Assembly (NCBI RefSeq): GCF_000756615.1
Contig: NZ_CP009288.1
Span: 5,084,001 to 5,148,000, forward strand
From: Paenibacillus durus
GTDB lineage: Bacteria; Bacillota; Bacilli; Paenibacillales; Paenibacillaceae
Length of the DNA stretch: 64,000 bases
Direction: 5' to 3'
The notes under the pieces were generated by a model. The model was not told the origin of the DNA, searched no databases, and worked only from the letters and a program-made list of their open reading frames with translations. Shown one piece after another: positions 51,858-60,139 of this stretch (its first letter is position 1; the number at the start of each line of letters is the position of its first letter). The position numbers and the translations under genes are program-made.

Positions 51858-53063
51858 ATGAATAAACAATTATATCATTTACTCAAACCGAATGAGGCCA
51901 AGCAGCCGACCTGGCCTGACCGTCCAGCAGTGTTCAAGCGGATAGCCGCCGCAGCGGGCGCAGCCCTTCTAGGCATTATACTTACTTCACCTACGGCACA
52001 GGCGGACAGCTATACCGCCAAGGTATACGCAACTTCGCTTAATGTTCGCAGTGAGCCGGCGGGCGGAGCGGCGGTCACAGGGTCGGTCAGAGGAGGAACG
52101 CTTGTTACCGTCTCGAAGGAGCAGCATGGCTGGCTCAAAATTCAGACCGGAAATACAACCGGATGGGTAGCGGGTTATTATCTCAAGAAGGCTGGCGGCA
52201 CAGCGGCTTCAAGCCAAGCAACCGTTACTGCGGCGAAAAAGCGTACAAGCCCCCGCTCCACTACGGCGGTAGTTACGGCAGACTCGCTGCGCATCCGCAG
52301 CGGACCCGGGACCGGCTATGACGTTATAGGATCGCTGGAGGCCCGCGACGCCGTTACCATCCTCTCCCGCCGATCCGGATGGCTGAAGATACGGACCAAG
52401 GGCGGCGCGATCGGCTGGGTCGCGGAGCCGTATGTGACCGCCGGAGCATCGGCAGCCTCCGCCGCCGGCATAAGGCGGACGAGCAGCAGCACCGCAGTCA
52501 GCAGACCTGCGTCAGCCGGTCTTCGCGGCAAGCGGATTGTCGTCGATCCCGGCCATGGCGGAGACGATCCGGGGATGATCGGCACGACCTACGGCACGAT
52601 GGAAAAAGACTTAAATCTGCAGACGGCGCTGTATCTGCGCGATTATTTGGAAGCGGCAGGCGCACGGGTGACCATGACGCGTACACGGGGCAATGAGCGG
52701 CCTGCGCTGTCCTCCCGGGCAGAGCTTGCCCAATCGGTTTCGGCGAGCGCTTTTATCAGCGTGCATTTCAATTCCTCGCCGAAAAAAATATCGGGAACGC
52801 TGACATTTTTCTATTCGGAATCGGATGATATGAAGCTGGCCCGGGCCATTGAGAACCGGCTCAGCGAGGGCATCGGCCTAAAGAGCAACGGGTTATCCTT
52901 CGGCAATTATCTAATTCTAAGGGAAAACGAAACGCCGGCGGCCTTGGTCGAACTCGGGTTTCTGACCAATTCAGCCGACGAGTCCATCGTCCGGAGATCT
53001 TCGTACCAGAGGAAAGCGGCCCGGGCAATCGCAGACGGCATCGCCGACTACTTCTCACAATAG
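51858..53063 (+). CDS. Secreted N-acetylmuramoyl-L-alanine amidase with two SH3b domains
   Basis: 401 residues from ATG 51858 (GCGAGG, 7 nt); the upstream in-frame extension overlaps the LLM gene. A basic N-terminus and signal peptide (about 28-50, AAAAGAALLGIILTSPTAQA) lead to SH3b domains at about 53-115 (ATSLNVRSEPAGG) and 138-200 (ADSLRIRSGPGTGYDVIG). The Amidase_3 domain follows, with zinc ligands in VVDPGHGG, TMEKDLNL and SVHFNS, and catalytic Glu in ALVELGFLTN. It cleaves the amide between muramic acid and the stem peptide. The 3' terminator at 53141 supports the boundary. Confidence 0.92.
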   Translation: MNKQLYHLLKPNEAKQPTWPDRPAVFKRIAAAAGAALLGIILTSPTAQADSYTAKVYATSLNVRSEPAGGAAVTGSVRGGTLVTVSKEQHGWLKIQTGNTTGWVAGYYLKKAGGTAASSQATVTAAKKRTSPRSTTAVVTADSLRIRSGPGTGYDVIGSLEARDAVTILSRRSGWLKIRTKGGAIGWVAEPYVTAGASAASAAGIRRTSSSTAVSRPASAGLRGKRIVVDPGHGGDDPGMIGTTYGTMEKDLNLQTALYLRDYLEAAGARVTMTRTRGNERPALSSRAELAQSVSASAFISVHFNSSPKKISGTLTFFYSESDDMKLARAIENRLSEGIGLKSNGLSFGNYLILRENETPAALVELGFLTNSADESIVRRSSYQRKAARAIADGIADYFSQ

Positions 53064-53140
53064 CCTTTCAAGCCGCAGGAAAGCGAATAATGTCCCAGTA
53101 CCAGGCAGCATCCGGTATCAGAGGGCGCTGTCCTCATCAG

Positions 53141-53180
53141 CCTGAACGTTTCTGTCCAGAAAGCGTTCAGGCTTTTTTTC
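53141..53180 (+). terminator. Terminator of the amidase gene
   Basis: CTGAACGtTTCTG/CAGAAaGCGTTCAG stem, then CTTTTTTT. Confidence 0.9.
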
Positions 53181-53212
53181 ATCCATTCATAGAAAAAAAT
53201 GCGAAAATCTAT

Positions 53213-53240
53213 TGACTAAATTCATGAGATCGGTTAAATT
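53213..53240 (+). promoter_or_regulatory. SigA-type promoter of the DAHP-synthase-like small protein gene
   Basis: TTGACT, 16 nt, TAAATT, about 92 bp upstream of the start codon. Confidence 0.55.
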
Positions 53241-53253
53241 TACTTTATCGCCT

Positions 53254-53285
53254 AAAAGCACAAAAGCATAAAAGCTTAAAAGCAT
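53254..53285 (+). repeat. Four tandem copies of an 8-bp unit (AAAAGCNY)
   Basis: AAAAGCAC, AAAAGCAT, AAAAGCTT, AAAAGCAT in direct succession, just after the predicted transcription start. Could be a slippage-prone tract or a site for a regulator binding at 8-bp steps. Confidence 0.8.
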
Positions 53286-53331
53286 GAAAGAAAAATTATT
53301 TTATTATATCCGGGAAAGGGAGGTTTCAGTT

Positions 53332-53535
53332 ATGATGATCGTTGCATCCAATCAAAAGGAAGAACTGCAGGCCATTGTTAACATTCTTGAAAGTGAGGGT
53401 CTGAAGGTCTATACGCAGCGCGAAACCCACCGGACAATTATTGGCATGGCCGGAAGCATCAAGCCCCGTCTGGCTGATCTGCTGTCTCAGATGAAAGGCG
53501 TAGAGAACGTCATCGCCAACAGCTTCGCCAATTAG
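53332..53535 (+). CDS. Free-standing ferredoxin-like domain of DAHP synthase (FXD)
   Basis: 67 residues from ATG 53332 with GGGAGG upstream. The sequence MIVASNQKEELQAIVNILESEGLKVYTQRETHRTIIGMAGS...MKGVENVIANSF has the beta-alpha-beta pattern of the small regulatory domain at the N-terminus of type I-beta DAHP synthases. In those enzymes it binds feedback amino acids. No catalytic domain follows; instead a terminator does. It may act in trans on the chorismate mutase-fused DAHP synthase encoded at 35.9-37.0 kb, which lacks this domain. Confidence 0.7.
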   Translation: MMIVASNQKEELQAIVNILESEGLKVYTQRETHRTIIGMAGSIKPRLADLLSQMKGVENVIANSFAN

Positions 53536-53552
53536 GCGCATACATTATTACA

Positions 53553-53594
53553 AAACAACCCCGTTCCAGGACACTCGTCTTGAAACGGGGTTTT
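53553..53594 (+). terminator. Terminator after the FXD protein gene
   Basis: AACCCCGTT-C-G / C-AACGGGGTT hairpin followed by TTTTC. Confidence 0.8.
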
Positions 53595-53632
53595 CGGTTT
53601 GCTGCGGGCTTAATGAAACTTGTAATCCGCTC

Positions 53633-54667
53633 TTATCTGAACAAGGAGAAGCCGCGCTCATACTGTCTTGGAATTGCCGTCTCCTTATGCAACTCGACGG
53701 CTGCTGTCAGAGCCCAGTAAGGGTTCATCAGCATGCCGCGCCCTACGGCAACCAGATCGGCTGCATCGTTGCCGATGACAGCATTGGCAAGGGCGGAATC
53801 GTCCAGACGGCCAACCGCGATCACCGGAACGTTCAGTCCCTCTTTGATGGCTCTTGCGAGCGGCACCTGGTAAGCGGCATGCGTTCCCGGGCGGCCGGCC
53901 GCAGTGATCGGGCCTTCGCCTCCGGCGCTGATATGGAACATGTCTACACCGGCATCCTTAAATACCTTGCTGAATTTTAAGCTATCCTCGATGTCATAAC
54001 CGCCTTCAACGTACTCCTGAGCGGAAATACGCAGAATGAGCGGCATGTCTTCCGGCATTTCGCCCTTGACCGCAGCGATCACTTCACAGCCGAATTTCGT
54101 CAGATCCTTCCCGTACTCGTCACTTCTCCGGTTGGTAAGCCGTGAGGTGAACTGATGGATCAAATACCCGTGAGCGCCATGCAGCTCGATGGTATCAAAT
54201 CCCGCCTGCACCGCCCGGCGCGCCGCCAGCCGGAACTTCTCCACCATCTCTTTCACTTCATCAGTCGACAGCTCGCGCGGCGTCTTCGACTGCTCGTTGA
54301 ACGGAAATGGCGAAGATGAGACGGGAACCGGCGCATCCTCAGCCTTGCGGCCAGCGTGCGCGATTTGGATGCCGACCTTCGCGCCATACCGGTGGCAGTC
54401 CTCCACAATCAGGGCAAGAGCCGGAATTTGCTCGTCGGACCACAGCCCCAGATCATAATCCGTAATCCGGCCGTCAGGCTCGACATCGGTCATTTCAATA
54501 ATAATTAGTCCAGTCCCGCCAACCGCCCGGCTGACATAGTGGGTATGATGCCACTCATTGGCTATCCCATCTTTGTTCGCTACCGAATACTGGCACATCG
54601 GGGGCAGAACAATCCGGTTCTTGAGTTCCAACCCTTTAAGCTTGTACGGAGTAAATAAATCGGTCAA
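53633..54667 (-). CDS. namA: NADPH dehydrogenase NamA (old yellow enzyme, YqjM-type)
   Basis: 344 residues, FMN-binding TIM barrel. MTDLFTPYKLKGLELKNRIVLPPMCQYS carries the YqjM-type Cys in PPMCQYS, followed by HYVSRAVGGTGLIIIE, the active-site ELHGAHGYLIHQFTS (His-x-x-His pair) and RLTNRRSDEYG. It reduces activated C=C bonds of enals, enones and nitro compounds, in detoxification or oxidative stress. The start codon is TTG (AAGGAGAG just upstream). A palindromic operator lies at the transcription start. Confidence 0.92.
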   Translation of the reverse strand: MTDLFTPYKLKGLELKNRIVLPPMCQYSVANKDGIANEWHHTHYVSRAVGGTGLIIIEMTDVEPDGRITDYDLGLWSDEQIPALALIVEDCHRYGAKVGIQIAHAGRKAEDAPVPVSSSPFPFNEQSKTPRELSTDEVKEMVEKFRLAARRAVQAGFDTIELHGAHGYLIHQFTSRLTNRRSDEYGKDLTKFGCEVIAAVKGEMPEDMPLILRISAQEYVEGGYDIEDSLKFSKVFKDAGVDMFHISAGGEGPITAAGRPGTHAAYQVPLARAIKEGLNVPVIAVGRLDDSALANAVIGNDAADLVAVGRGMLMNPYWALTAAVELHKETAIPRQYERGFSLFR

Positions 54668-54691
54668 TGGAATCTCTCCTTATTATGCAAA

Positions 54692-54737
54692 ATGCATGTT
54701 CATGCATATAGTATCGCATGAAGATAGCGAAAGTCAA
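54692..54737 (-). promoter_or_regulatory. Promoter and palindromic operator of namA
   Basis: Minus strand: TTGACT (54737-54732), 18 nt, TACTAT (54713-54708). Directly after the -10 lies the perfect dyad ATGCATG-tt-CATGCAT (54692-54707), overlapping the expected start of transcription. The position implies a repressor, probably of the MarR or TetR type, but I cannot name it. Confidence 0.65.
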
Positions 54738-54824
54738 CTTGCCTTCCGGCAGTCTTCTCCCGCATTAAACAGACGGCGATAGATCAGCGCTGATTTACAG
54801 TTGCTGCGGCTATGACGCCTTCCT

Positions 54825-55961
54825 TTAGGTTGCATCCCTAACCGCAGATGTCCCGGTAATATTCACCTTAAAATCCACTTCCAGTTCCGTATTTTCAATA
54901 ATGTTCTTCCTATTGTCCGACGGATATTTCCTTTCAAATTTTTCCTGGACGCCAAAAATATCGATTTTTTTATCCTTCCATTCCCGAAACATCTTCTGGC
55001 AGTTCCGCTCAAGCTTCTCCTCCATCGTTTCCTCCATTTTAGCGATTGTATCGTCCGTCAGTTCAAGCTTTCCTTGGACAGCGGAAATGTCTGTGCTGAG
55101 CTTTAACTTGACTTTCAGCTTCAAGACATCATTTTCAAGCTTCACCTCAGACTTATAGCGCTTGTTATTTTGCAGCATCATCGATACCGTCTTCGTCTCG
55201 TCTTCGGGATTTTTAGTGTTGATATTACCGGAAACCTCTTTGCCCACCAAAAAGTTATAGTAACCGGTCTCCTCGCTGTTTAGTTTGCCTACGAGCTTAT
55301 ATTCCTTGATCAGCCCCAGGCCATCGAGATAATACTGTCCCTCAGTTACCTCGTCTTTGGACACATTGATAATCGGGACGGAGTTTATGCGGCTCCCAAT
55401 GTATTTTTGGCTCATGAATTCCTTAATATTGATCTTGACCCCATTCGATGTCACGGACTGCATATCGCCCAGCATGTCGTACAGGTACAGTCCTGTTATC
55501 GTTTCGTCCTGATGGTTCGGTTTAACATAGAAATCGGTAGCCCCCGCGAAAATCCCCAGCAGGGTGCGCGCACTGGAGTCCTGCCATCTTTCGAACAGTT
55601 CAAAGGCTTGGTCAAGTCCGCCGCGGGCAAATCTTTCCGTAAACATCAGCACTTTATTATGAGCCAGGGTGACAGGTGCGCTCGTATGAGATTCAAGCTC
55701 GTTGAGCGCATCGCCGGGGTTCTGAATTCCTATTTTGTAAACAATTCTTCTCTCCTGGTTCGATTCCATTGAAGAACTGCGGATAGAGTTAAGAGTTTCA
55801 AAATAGAACACGATATTATTCTCTTCATCCCGATCAAGCAAAATGGAGGTTACAAACACGATATGATCCAGATCCCTGTATCCAAGGCACGAGGTCAGCA
55901 AGCACGACGGGATCGATAGAATCAGCAGGAGCACCGCTATTTTTCTTATGTACCTCATCAT
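54825..55961 (-). CDS. Ger(x)C-family germinant receptor lipoprotein
   Basis: 378 residues. Lipoprotein signal (IAVLLLILSIPSCLLTSC, probable lipid cysteine in LTSC) followed by the GerC-type sequence GYRDLDHIVFVTSILLDRDEENNI, and the C-terminal ...KLERNCQKMFREWKDKKIDIFGVQEKFERKYP. It would be anchored on the outer side of the spore inner membrane as the C subunit of a germinant receptor. It overlaps the upstream GerA-type gene by 4 bp, so translation is coupled. Confidence 0.92.
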   Translation of the reverse strand: MMRYIRKIAVLLLILSIPSCLLTSCLGYRDLDHIVFVTSILLDRDEENNIVFYFETLNSIRSSSMESNQERRIVYKIGIQNPGDALNELESHTSAPVTLAHNKVLMFTERFARGGLDQAFELFERWQDSSARTLLGIFAGATDFYVKPNHQDETITGLYLYDMLGDMQSVTSNGVKINIKEFMSQKYIGSRINSVPIINVSKDEVTEGQYYLDGLGLIKEYKLVGKLNSEETGYYNFLVGKEVSGNINTKNPEDETKTVSMMLQNNKRYKSEVKLENDVLKLKVKLKLSTDISAVQGKLELTDDTIAKMEETMEEKLERNCQKMFREWKDKKIDIFGVQEKFERKYPSDNRKNIIENTELEVDFKVNITGTSAVRDAT

Positions 55962-57361
55962 TTTCTACCCCTGTAAACAAAAGATTTGGATATCTTTCTC
56001 AGAGGACCCCGTACAAATATATCCTTGTTCGCAGCACGAAATGACTTCTCGGTGCCAAGCGGGAATAAATAGGGGTAGTCACAGCTTCTAAGCGAAGCCA
56101 GATGAGCGACCAGCAGAATGAAGCCCAGATAAAATCCGTGCAGCCCGAAGCAAGCCGACATAATGATCGAGAAAATCGACCACACAGACACCGCGGAGTT
56201 AAATCTCGGGTTAATAAAAGAGGTTATGGCATAAACCCCGGTGACCACAACCGTAGTTTGCGAAGTAAGCCCCGCGCCTACGGCGGCGTCTCCCAGAATC
56301 AAAGCGCCGACAATACTGAGCGACTGCCCAATCTGATTCGGAAGCCGCCGTCCGGCTTCTCTTGAGAGCTCGAAGAATAGAAACATCAATATAACCTCAA
56401 CGACAGTCGGAAAGGGAACCCCTGAGCGGGATACCGCAAGCTTAAAGACAAATGCCGAGGGGATGAGTGAAAAATGATGGGTGGTCAACGCGACATAAAA
56501 CCCCGGCAGCAGCAGCGAGATCATAACAGACCCCAATCTTACGAAGCGCAGCAAGGAGGCAAAGAGCATGTTCGTGGAATAGTCATCCGTAGCCTGAAGG
56601 TTCTCAAAAAAAAAGCACGGCGCGGTCAGCGCAAAAGCCGTTCCGTTCACCATAACTGAAATTCTCCCCTCAAAAAGCTTGGCGACCACTGAGTCCGGCT
56701 TGTCGGAATAACCGATGGTGTCAAACAAAGTGCCCCCCGGACTTAACGTTTCCGCTACATAGTGAATATCCAGCACAAACTCATTGTCCATATCTTGCAG
56801 CTTTTTTCGTACCGTTTCTACAAGATCATCGGGCGCAGACCCTTCAACATATAACAGCACCGCCTGCGTCTTCGATTGCTTGCCCAGTAGATAGCCCTCC
56901 ACCTTGAGCGTTTCTGTAGCCATTCTTTTTCTTATTAAGCTGATGTTGTCGACCAAAAGCTCGTTGAAGCTTTCATTGGAACCCACCAGGGAGGACTCGA
57001 ATTGTGATTTCTCGATAGCTCTGGTTTCAATTTTTTTGGCGTCACAGGATATGGTATAATCCATTGCTTCAAATATGACCACCGGGCTCCCTGACAGAAT
57101 ATACTCAAATGCCTGCCCGGCATCCGATACTTCGTCAAATTTAGCGGCAAGTATGGCCGTGGTGATATCTTCTTTGGCCACAGGGTACTCCTGCAATTGA
57201 GCTAAAGGATCGATGATATATTGGCTGATATAGGTTGAATCGCAGATGGTCTCGATATAGAACAAGATGATCTTGCTCTGCTTAACATAAATTTCCCGCT
57301 TAATAAAATCGAAACAACCGTTTAGCTTGGCTGTTATTTCAGCTTCTTTTACTGCCATCAT
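55958..57361 (-). CDS. GerA-family germinant receptor A subunit
   Basis: About 467 residues from ATG 57361 (MMAVKEAEI); the longer frame to 57496 would run into the divergent gene and is rejected. The soluble N-terminal domain includes EGYLLGKQSKTQAVLLYVEG. The membrane part contains FEGRISVMVNGTAFALTAPCFFFENLQ, LRFVRLGSVMISLLLPGFYVAL and SRSGVPFPTVVEVILMFLFFELSREAGRRLP, all hallmarks of GerA. The complex binds germinants and starts spore germination. A SigG-type promoter lies 29 bp upstream. Confidence 0.9.
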   Translation of the reverse strand: MMAVKEAEITAKLNGCFDFIKREIYVKQSKIILFYIETICDSTYISQYIIDPLAQLQEYPVAKEDITTAILAAKFDEVSDAGQAFEYILSGSPVVIFEAMDYTISCDAKKIETRAIEKSQFESSLVGSNESFNELLVDNISLIRKRMATETLKVEGYLLGKQSKTQAVLLYVEGSAPDDLVETVRKKLQDMDNEFVLDIHYVAETLSPGGTLFDTIGYSDKPDSVVAKLFEGRISVMVNGTAFALTAPCFFFENLQATDDYSTNMLFASLLRFVRLGSVMISLLLPGFYVALTTHHFSLIPSAFVFKLAVSRSGVPFPTVVEVILMFLFFELSREAGRRLPNQIGQSLSIVGALILGDAAVGAGLTSQTTVVVTGVYAITSFINPRFNSAVSVWSIFSIIMSACFGLHGFYLGFILLVAHLASLRSCDYPYLFPLGTEKSFRAANKDIFVRGPLRKISKSFVYRGRK

Positions 57362-57389
57362 CCTCCCCGCCCTTCTTTGCCTTTTGGTG

Positions 57390-57419
57390 TAGTATGCCAA
57401 GATTCCGGAATAATATTCC
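57390..57419 (-). promoter_or_regulatory. SigG-type forespore promoter of the gerA/gerC pair
   Basis: Minus strand GGAATA, 17 nt, CATACTA; the -10 is a perfect match to the SigG consensus and the -35 one base off. Start would be near 57383, 22 bp from the GerA start codon. Confidence 0.75.
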
Positions 57420-57437
57420 TGATAGTTGACGATACTG
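57407..57437 (+). promoter_or_regulatory. SigG-type promoter of the gerB-like gene
   Basis: Plus strand GGAATA, 18 nt, GATACTG (core ATACT). The -35 overlaps that of the divergent promoter in the near-palindrome GGAATAATATTCC. Confidence 0.5.
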
Positions 57438-57477
57438 CTGACAAGATGTATCTCTTTTCTGAAAGAAGGTATCCGAT

Positions 57478-58593
57478 GTGGGAAGCATGAATTCAAAACA
57501 TTTATTTTTTATTATCACCAGTCTGGCTGTTGTAACGTTGAAGACATTTCCTACGGCTTTTATCAAGCTTGGCGGGAGAGACACCTGGATTGCGATGATT
57601 CTGGCGTCCCCGATCATCCTTTTGTATATCTGGCTGCTTCTGAAGATCCATAAGAAATCAGGAAACTATAATCTGCTGGATATTTATTCAAAAACGCTGG
57701 GGAAGTGGGTCGGGGCTTTTTTCTCATGCTTATTTCTGCTGACCATTCTATTAACTATATTTGAAAGCGCCGGGGCGGAGGCCATTGTCATTCATTCGGG
57801 CTTTCAGTTGCTTACTCCGGTATGGGTGTTTATTGCCGTTACTGCCCTGTCTGCGGTTTATATTGTCAAAAAGGGGATTGCCTCCGTCACCATTACGACG
57901 ATCATTGTCATCTTTTTCATCAGCATATCCGGCATCATACTGGGATTCCTTACGCATAAGTATAAAGAAATGAAGCATATCTATCCCATTCTGGAGCATG
58001 GAATGACCGTCGGTTTCTTTCTATCCACCATGAAAATTTTGGGCGCGCTCAGCTGCGTCATTATTTTCGTTCCCTATCTTGACAGTGTGCGGGACAAGAC
58101 CAAGCTCATCAAGCACAGCACCCTCGCTCTATTATTCATCATCCAGATGCTGATTTTCTCCATGCTGGGGGTTATCACTACTTTTGGCCCTGAGCGGGCG
58201 GAAGACCTTCTCTTTCCTAAACTGATCCAGACACAGATTATCAGCGCTTTCGGCTTCTTGGAAGCCGGTGAGCTGTTTGTCATGCTGCAGGTTGTCGCGG
58301 GCTGGTATATCCGGTACGTCGTCTGCTTGTTTGCGCTCATGGAGCTGATCAGGCAGTCGGGAATGAAGATAAGATTCAAAGAGTATTATATCTGCGCGCT
58401 GACGATCATCTTCTCTTATCTGTTTTCCAAAAATCTGTTCGATATGTTTCACATTCTTGACTACCTGCTGTATGTTCAGCTGATCAATTTCTTCGTGATT
58501 CCGCTGATCATCTACATTCTTTACTATTTCAAGGAGGCGCGGGCCTCTGAAAGCTTAAATTCAAACAAAAAGAAACGGCTGCCCGCTCCTTAG
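57478..58593 (+). CDS. GerAB/ArcD/ProY-family germinant receptor B subunit
   Basis: 371 residues from GTG 57478 (AGAAGG, 8 nt; ATG 57487 is an alternative). About ten membrane helices; the first part has TLKTFPTAFIKLGGRDTWIAMILASPIILLYIWLL, typical of GerB proteins of the amino-acid permease type. It probably forms the germinant-binding B subunit with the divergent GerA and GerC proteins. Only 116 bp separate the divergent start codons. The C-terminus is basic (SNKKKRLPAP). Confidence 0.88.
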   Translation: MGSMNSKHLFFIITSLAVVTLKTFPTAFIKLGGRDTWIAMILASPIILLYIWLLLKIHKKSGNYNLLDIYSKTLGKWVGAFFSCLFLLTILLTIFESAGAEAIVIHSGFQLLTPVWVFIAVTALSAVYIVKKGIASVTITTIIVIFFISISGIILGFLTHKYKEMKHIYPILEHGMTVGFFLSTMKILGALSCVIIFVPYLDSVRDKTKLIKHSTLALLFIIQMLIFSMLGVITTFGPERAEDLLFPKLIQTQIISAFGFLEAGELFVMLQVVAGWYIRYVVCLFALMELIRQSGMKIRFKEYYICALTIIFSYLFSKNLFDMFHILDYLLYVQLINFFVIPLIIYILYYFKEARASESLNSNKKKRLPAP

Positions 58594-58657
58594 AAGGGTG
58601 GCATCCGTCTCTCTTAGCTTGCTAGTGGCGCATCGACAGTCCGAACCTTAATTTGTG

Positions 58658-59278
58658 CTAGAATGCGCTTTTGCCGGATTTATAGTATTTCTGCTTATAC
58701 TCGTCAAACGTAATATTCTCCGTCTGGCCTTCAGCATACGATTCATGAACGAACTTCCAATAGGATACGAGATCCGCGTGTCTGCCCTGGTAGTCTGCCG
58801 GAATTTTGTATAAATATTCGACTGACTTCTCATCGTCCCCGTCCTGCCCGTAAATATTGTACATGGCGAAGTTATATATGGCCGTAAGGTCTTCGCTTGG
58901 ATGGGGAACTTTCTTAAATTCCGCCTCAATGGAGCGGTAATCTTCACTTTCGAGCTGTTTATCCACTTTCGCCCAAAACTCCTCATCCTCCCCAGCCGCC
59001 GATGGAGTTGTCGGGACCGCCGATGGGACTGCAGATGGAGCTGCCGTCGGGACCGCCGATGGGACTGCCGTCGGAGACGCTGTTGCTGCTGCCGTCGGTG
59101 CTGCCGATACGACTGGTGCCTGCGCCGCCGACGGGACTGCCGTTGGAGCCGCTGATACGGCCGCCCCCGGAGCCGCCGTTCCGTCTGGACCCTGCTTCGA
59201 CGCTGAAGTGGTACCGTTACCGCATCCGGACGAAGCAAGAAGGATAATAAGAATCAAAACGCATTTCAGTAGTTTCAT
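58658..59278 (-). CDS. Lipoprotein with Ala/Pro/Ser/Thr-rich linker
   Basis: 206 residues from ATG 59278 (AGGGGT, 8 nt). Signal with lipobox LLASSGC (lipid cysteine near residue 18), then a low-complexity linker of about 70 residues built from (S/T)A(V/A)PTA-like repeats, then a polar helical domain of about 105 residues (EEFWAKVDKQLESEDYRSIEAEFKKVP, YLYKIPADYQGRHADLV). I recognise no family. The linker is long enough to reach through the cell wall, with the helical domain outside. Hairpins of similar sequence lie on both sides of the gene. Confidence 0.7.
   Translation of the reverse strand: MKLLKCVLILIILLASSGCGNGTTSASKQGPDGTAAPGAAVSAAPTAVPSAAQAPVVSAAPTAAATASPTAVPSAVPTAAPSAVPSAVPTTPSAAGEDEEFWAKVDKQLESEDYRSIEAEFKKVPHPSEDLTAIYNFAMYNIYGQDGDDEKSVEYLYKIPADYQGRHADLVSYWKFVHESYAEGQTENITFDEYKQKYYKSGKSAF
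59010..59160. repeat. Short-unit tandem repeats encoding the lipoprotein linker
   Basis: Repeats of about 12-30 bp with cores such as GGGACTGCCG and GACCGCCGATG. Length variation between strains is likely, changing the linker length. Confidence 0.75.
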
Positions 59279-59318
59279 ATCAACGACCCCTAGCTTGAAC
59301 TTTATCCTGATAGGACAA

Positions 59319-59368
59319 GAAGAAACGGCTTCGCCGTCCTCGCAGGAGGAGGGCATCCGTTTCTCGTA
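59319..59368 (-). terminator. Hairpin upstream of the lipoprotein gene
   Basis: AGAAACGGaTgCC.../...GGC-CCGTTTCT stem with TTCTTG tail on the minus strand. It would terminate transcripts of the gene at 59492-59839. A similar stem (AAACGG-TGCC ... GGCATCCGT) lies at 58569-58612 on the other side of the lipoprotein gene. Confidence 0.6.
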
Positions 59369-59491
59369 GAAATATAAGGCCATTTATAAGCGTAAAACTT
59401 ATAGATTCTTATATTTAAACAAAAACCAGCCATGCACTCTGCCTGCGCATTGACCGGTTGCTTGTCCTGAATCCTGTTTCAATGAAGCTTA

Positions 59492-59839
59492 TTAAAATGC
59501 CAGCTCTACCGCACCGTCCTCGTAAATATCGACCCGCTGGGCGCACATCAGCATGCCCAAACCGTTCGCAAAACCCTTTTCCTTAATATCTCTTTCTCTG
59601 CGTTCCCATCTCTCGCGGTCATGAATAATGTCGTACAGGTAGTAGAATTCTGTTTCATTCGCTGCTTTCGTCTTCTCTACAAAGATGAAGTCGTCCCCGA
59701 AAAGCTCCTTGAACCAGCCCGCTGCCTCCTCATGTGTCGAAAACTTAGGAAGATCAACCTGAAATTGTTTCGTCAGAAAATTCTGCTGCAGTCTGCCCTT
59801 CTTCTCATAATAGCTGACGAGCGTCTCTTTATTAATCAT
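59492..59839 (-). CDS. Hypothetical protein, 115 residues
   Basis: MINKETLVSYYEKKGRLQQN start; acidic and aromatic-rich, with KFSTHEEAAGWFKELFGDDFIF and EFYYLYDIIHDRERWERRERD. Soluble, mixed alpha/beta by appearance. I do not recognise the family. AGGAGGC lies upstream of the ATG. A hairpin lies 124 bp downstream. Confidence 0.6.
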   Translation of the reverse strand: MINKETLVSYYEKKGRLQQNFLTKQFQVDLPKFSTHEEAAGWFKELFGDDFIFVEKTKAANETEFYYLYDIIHDRERWERRERDIKEKGFANGLGMLMCAQRVDIYEDGAVELAF

Positions 59840-59906
59840 CTAGATGCCTCCTCTATAGCTTTGCTACTGTGGTTTCCATCAAAAACCATCAATTTTTATG
59901 AAAATT

Positions 59907-60135
59907 TTATCGTATTTCTGAAAATGATGATGTGACATTGCGCATGCAGGGCGGCAGTTGCGGATGAAATACAGCCATCGGATACGCTATGCCGGCAATA
60001 AGGTTGCTTACAATCTGTTCGATAACCCCGGCCTCACGTATTTCTTTCGGGTCCCAGTCTATTAATTCGGGTACGCTCACCCATCGGCTATCTATAATAA
60101 TGTTCTCTTCCAGTTGAAGAGAGCCTCCGACAATT
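59907..60135 (-). pseudogene. C-terminal gene remnant, possibly NUDIX-type
   Basis: An open frame reading IIIVGGSLQLEENIIIDSRWVSVPELIDWDPKEI, ending at a TAA (59907-59909), with no start codon. The RWVSVPEL motif resembles the region after the NUDIX box of NUDIX hydrolases. Its 5' part appears to have been lost where the IS3-type element begins. Short and uncertain. Confidence 0.4.
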
Positions 60136-60139
60136 ATAA

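Noticed and set aside
53254..53285. CRISPR-like array
   Set aside because: 8-bp contiguous units without spacers; a simple tandem repeat.
57362..57496. N-terminal extension of the GerA protein by 45 residues
   Set aside because: It would overlap the divergent gerB-like start and both SigG promoters.
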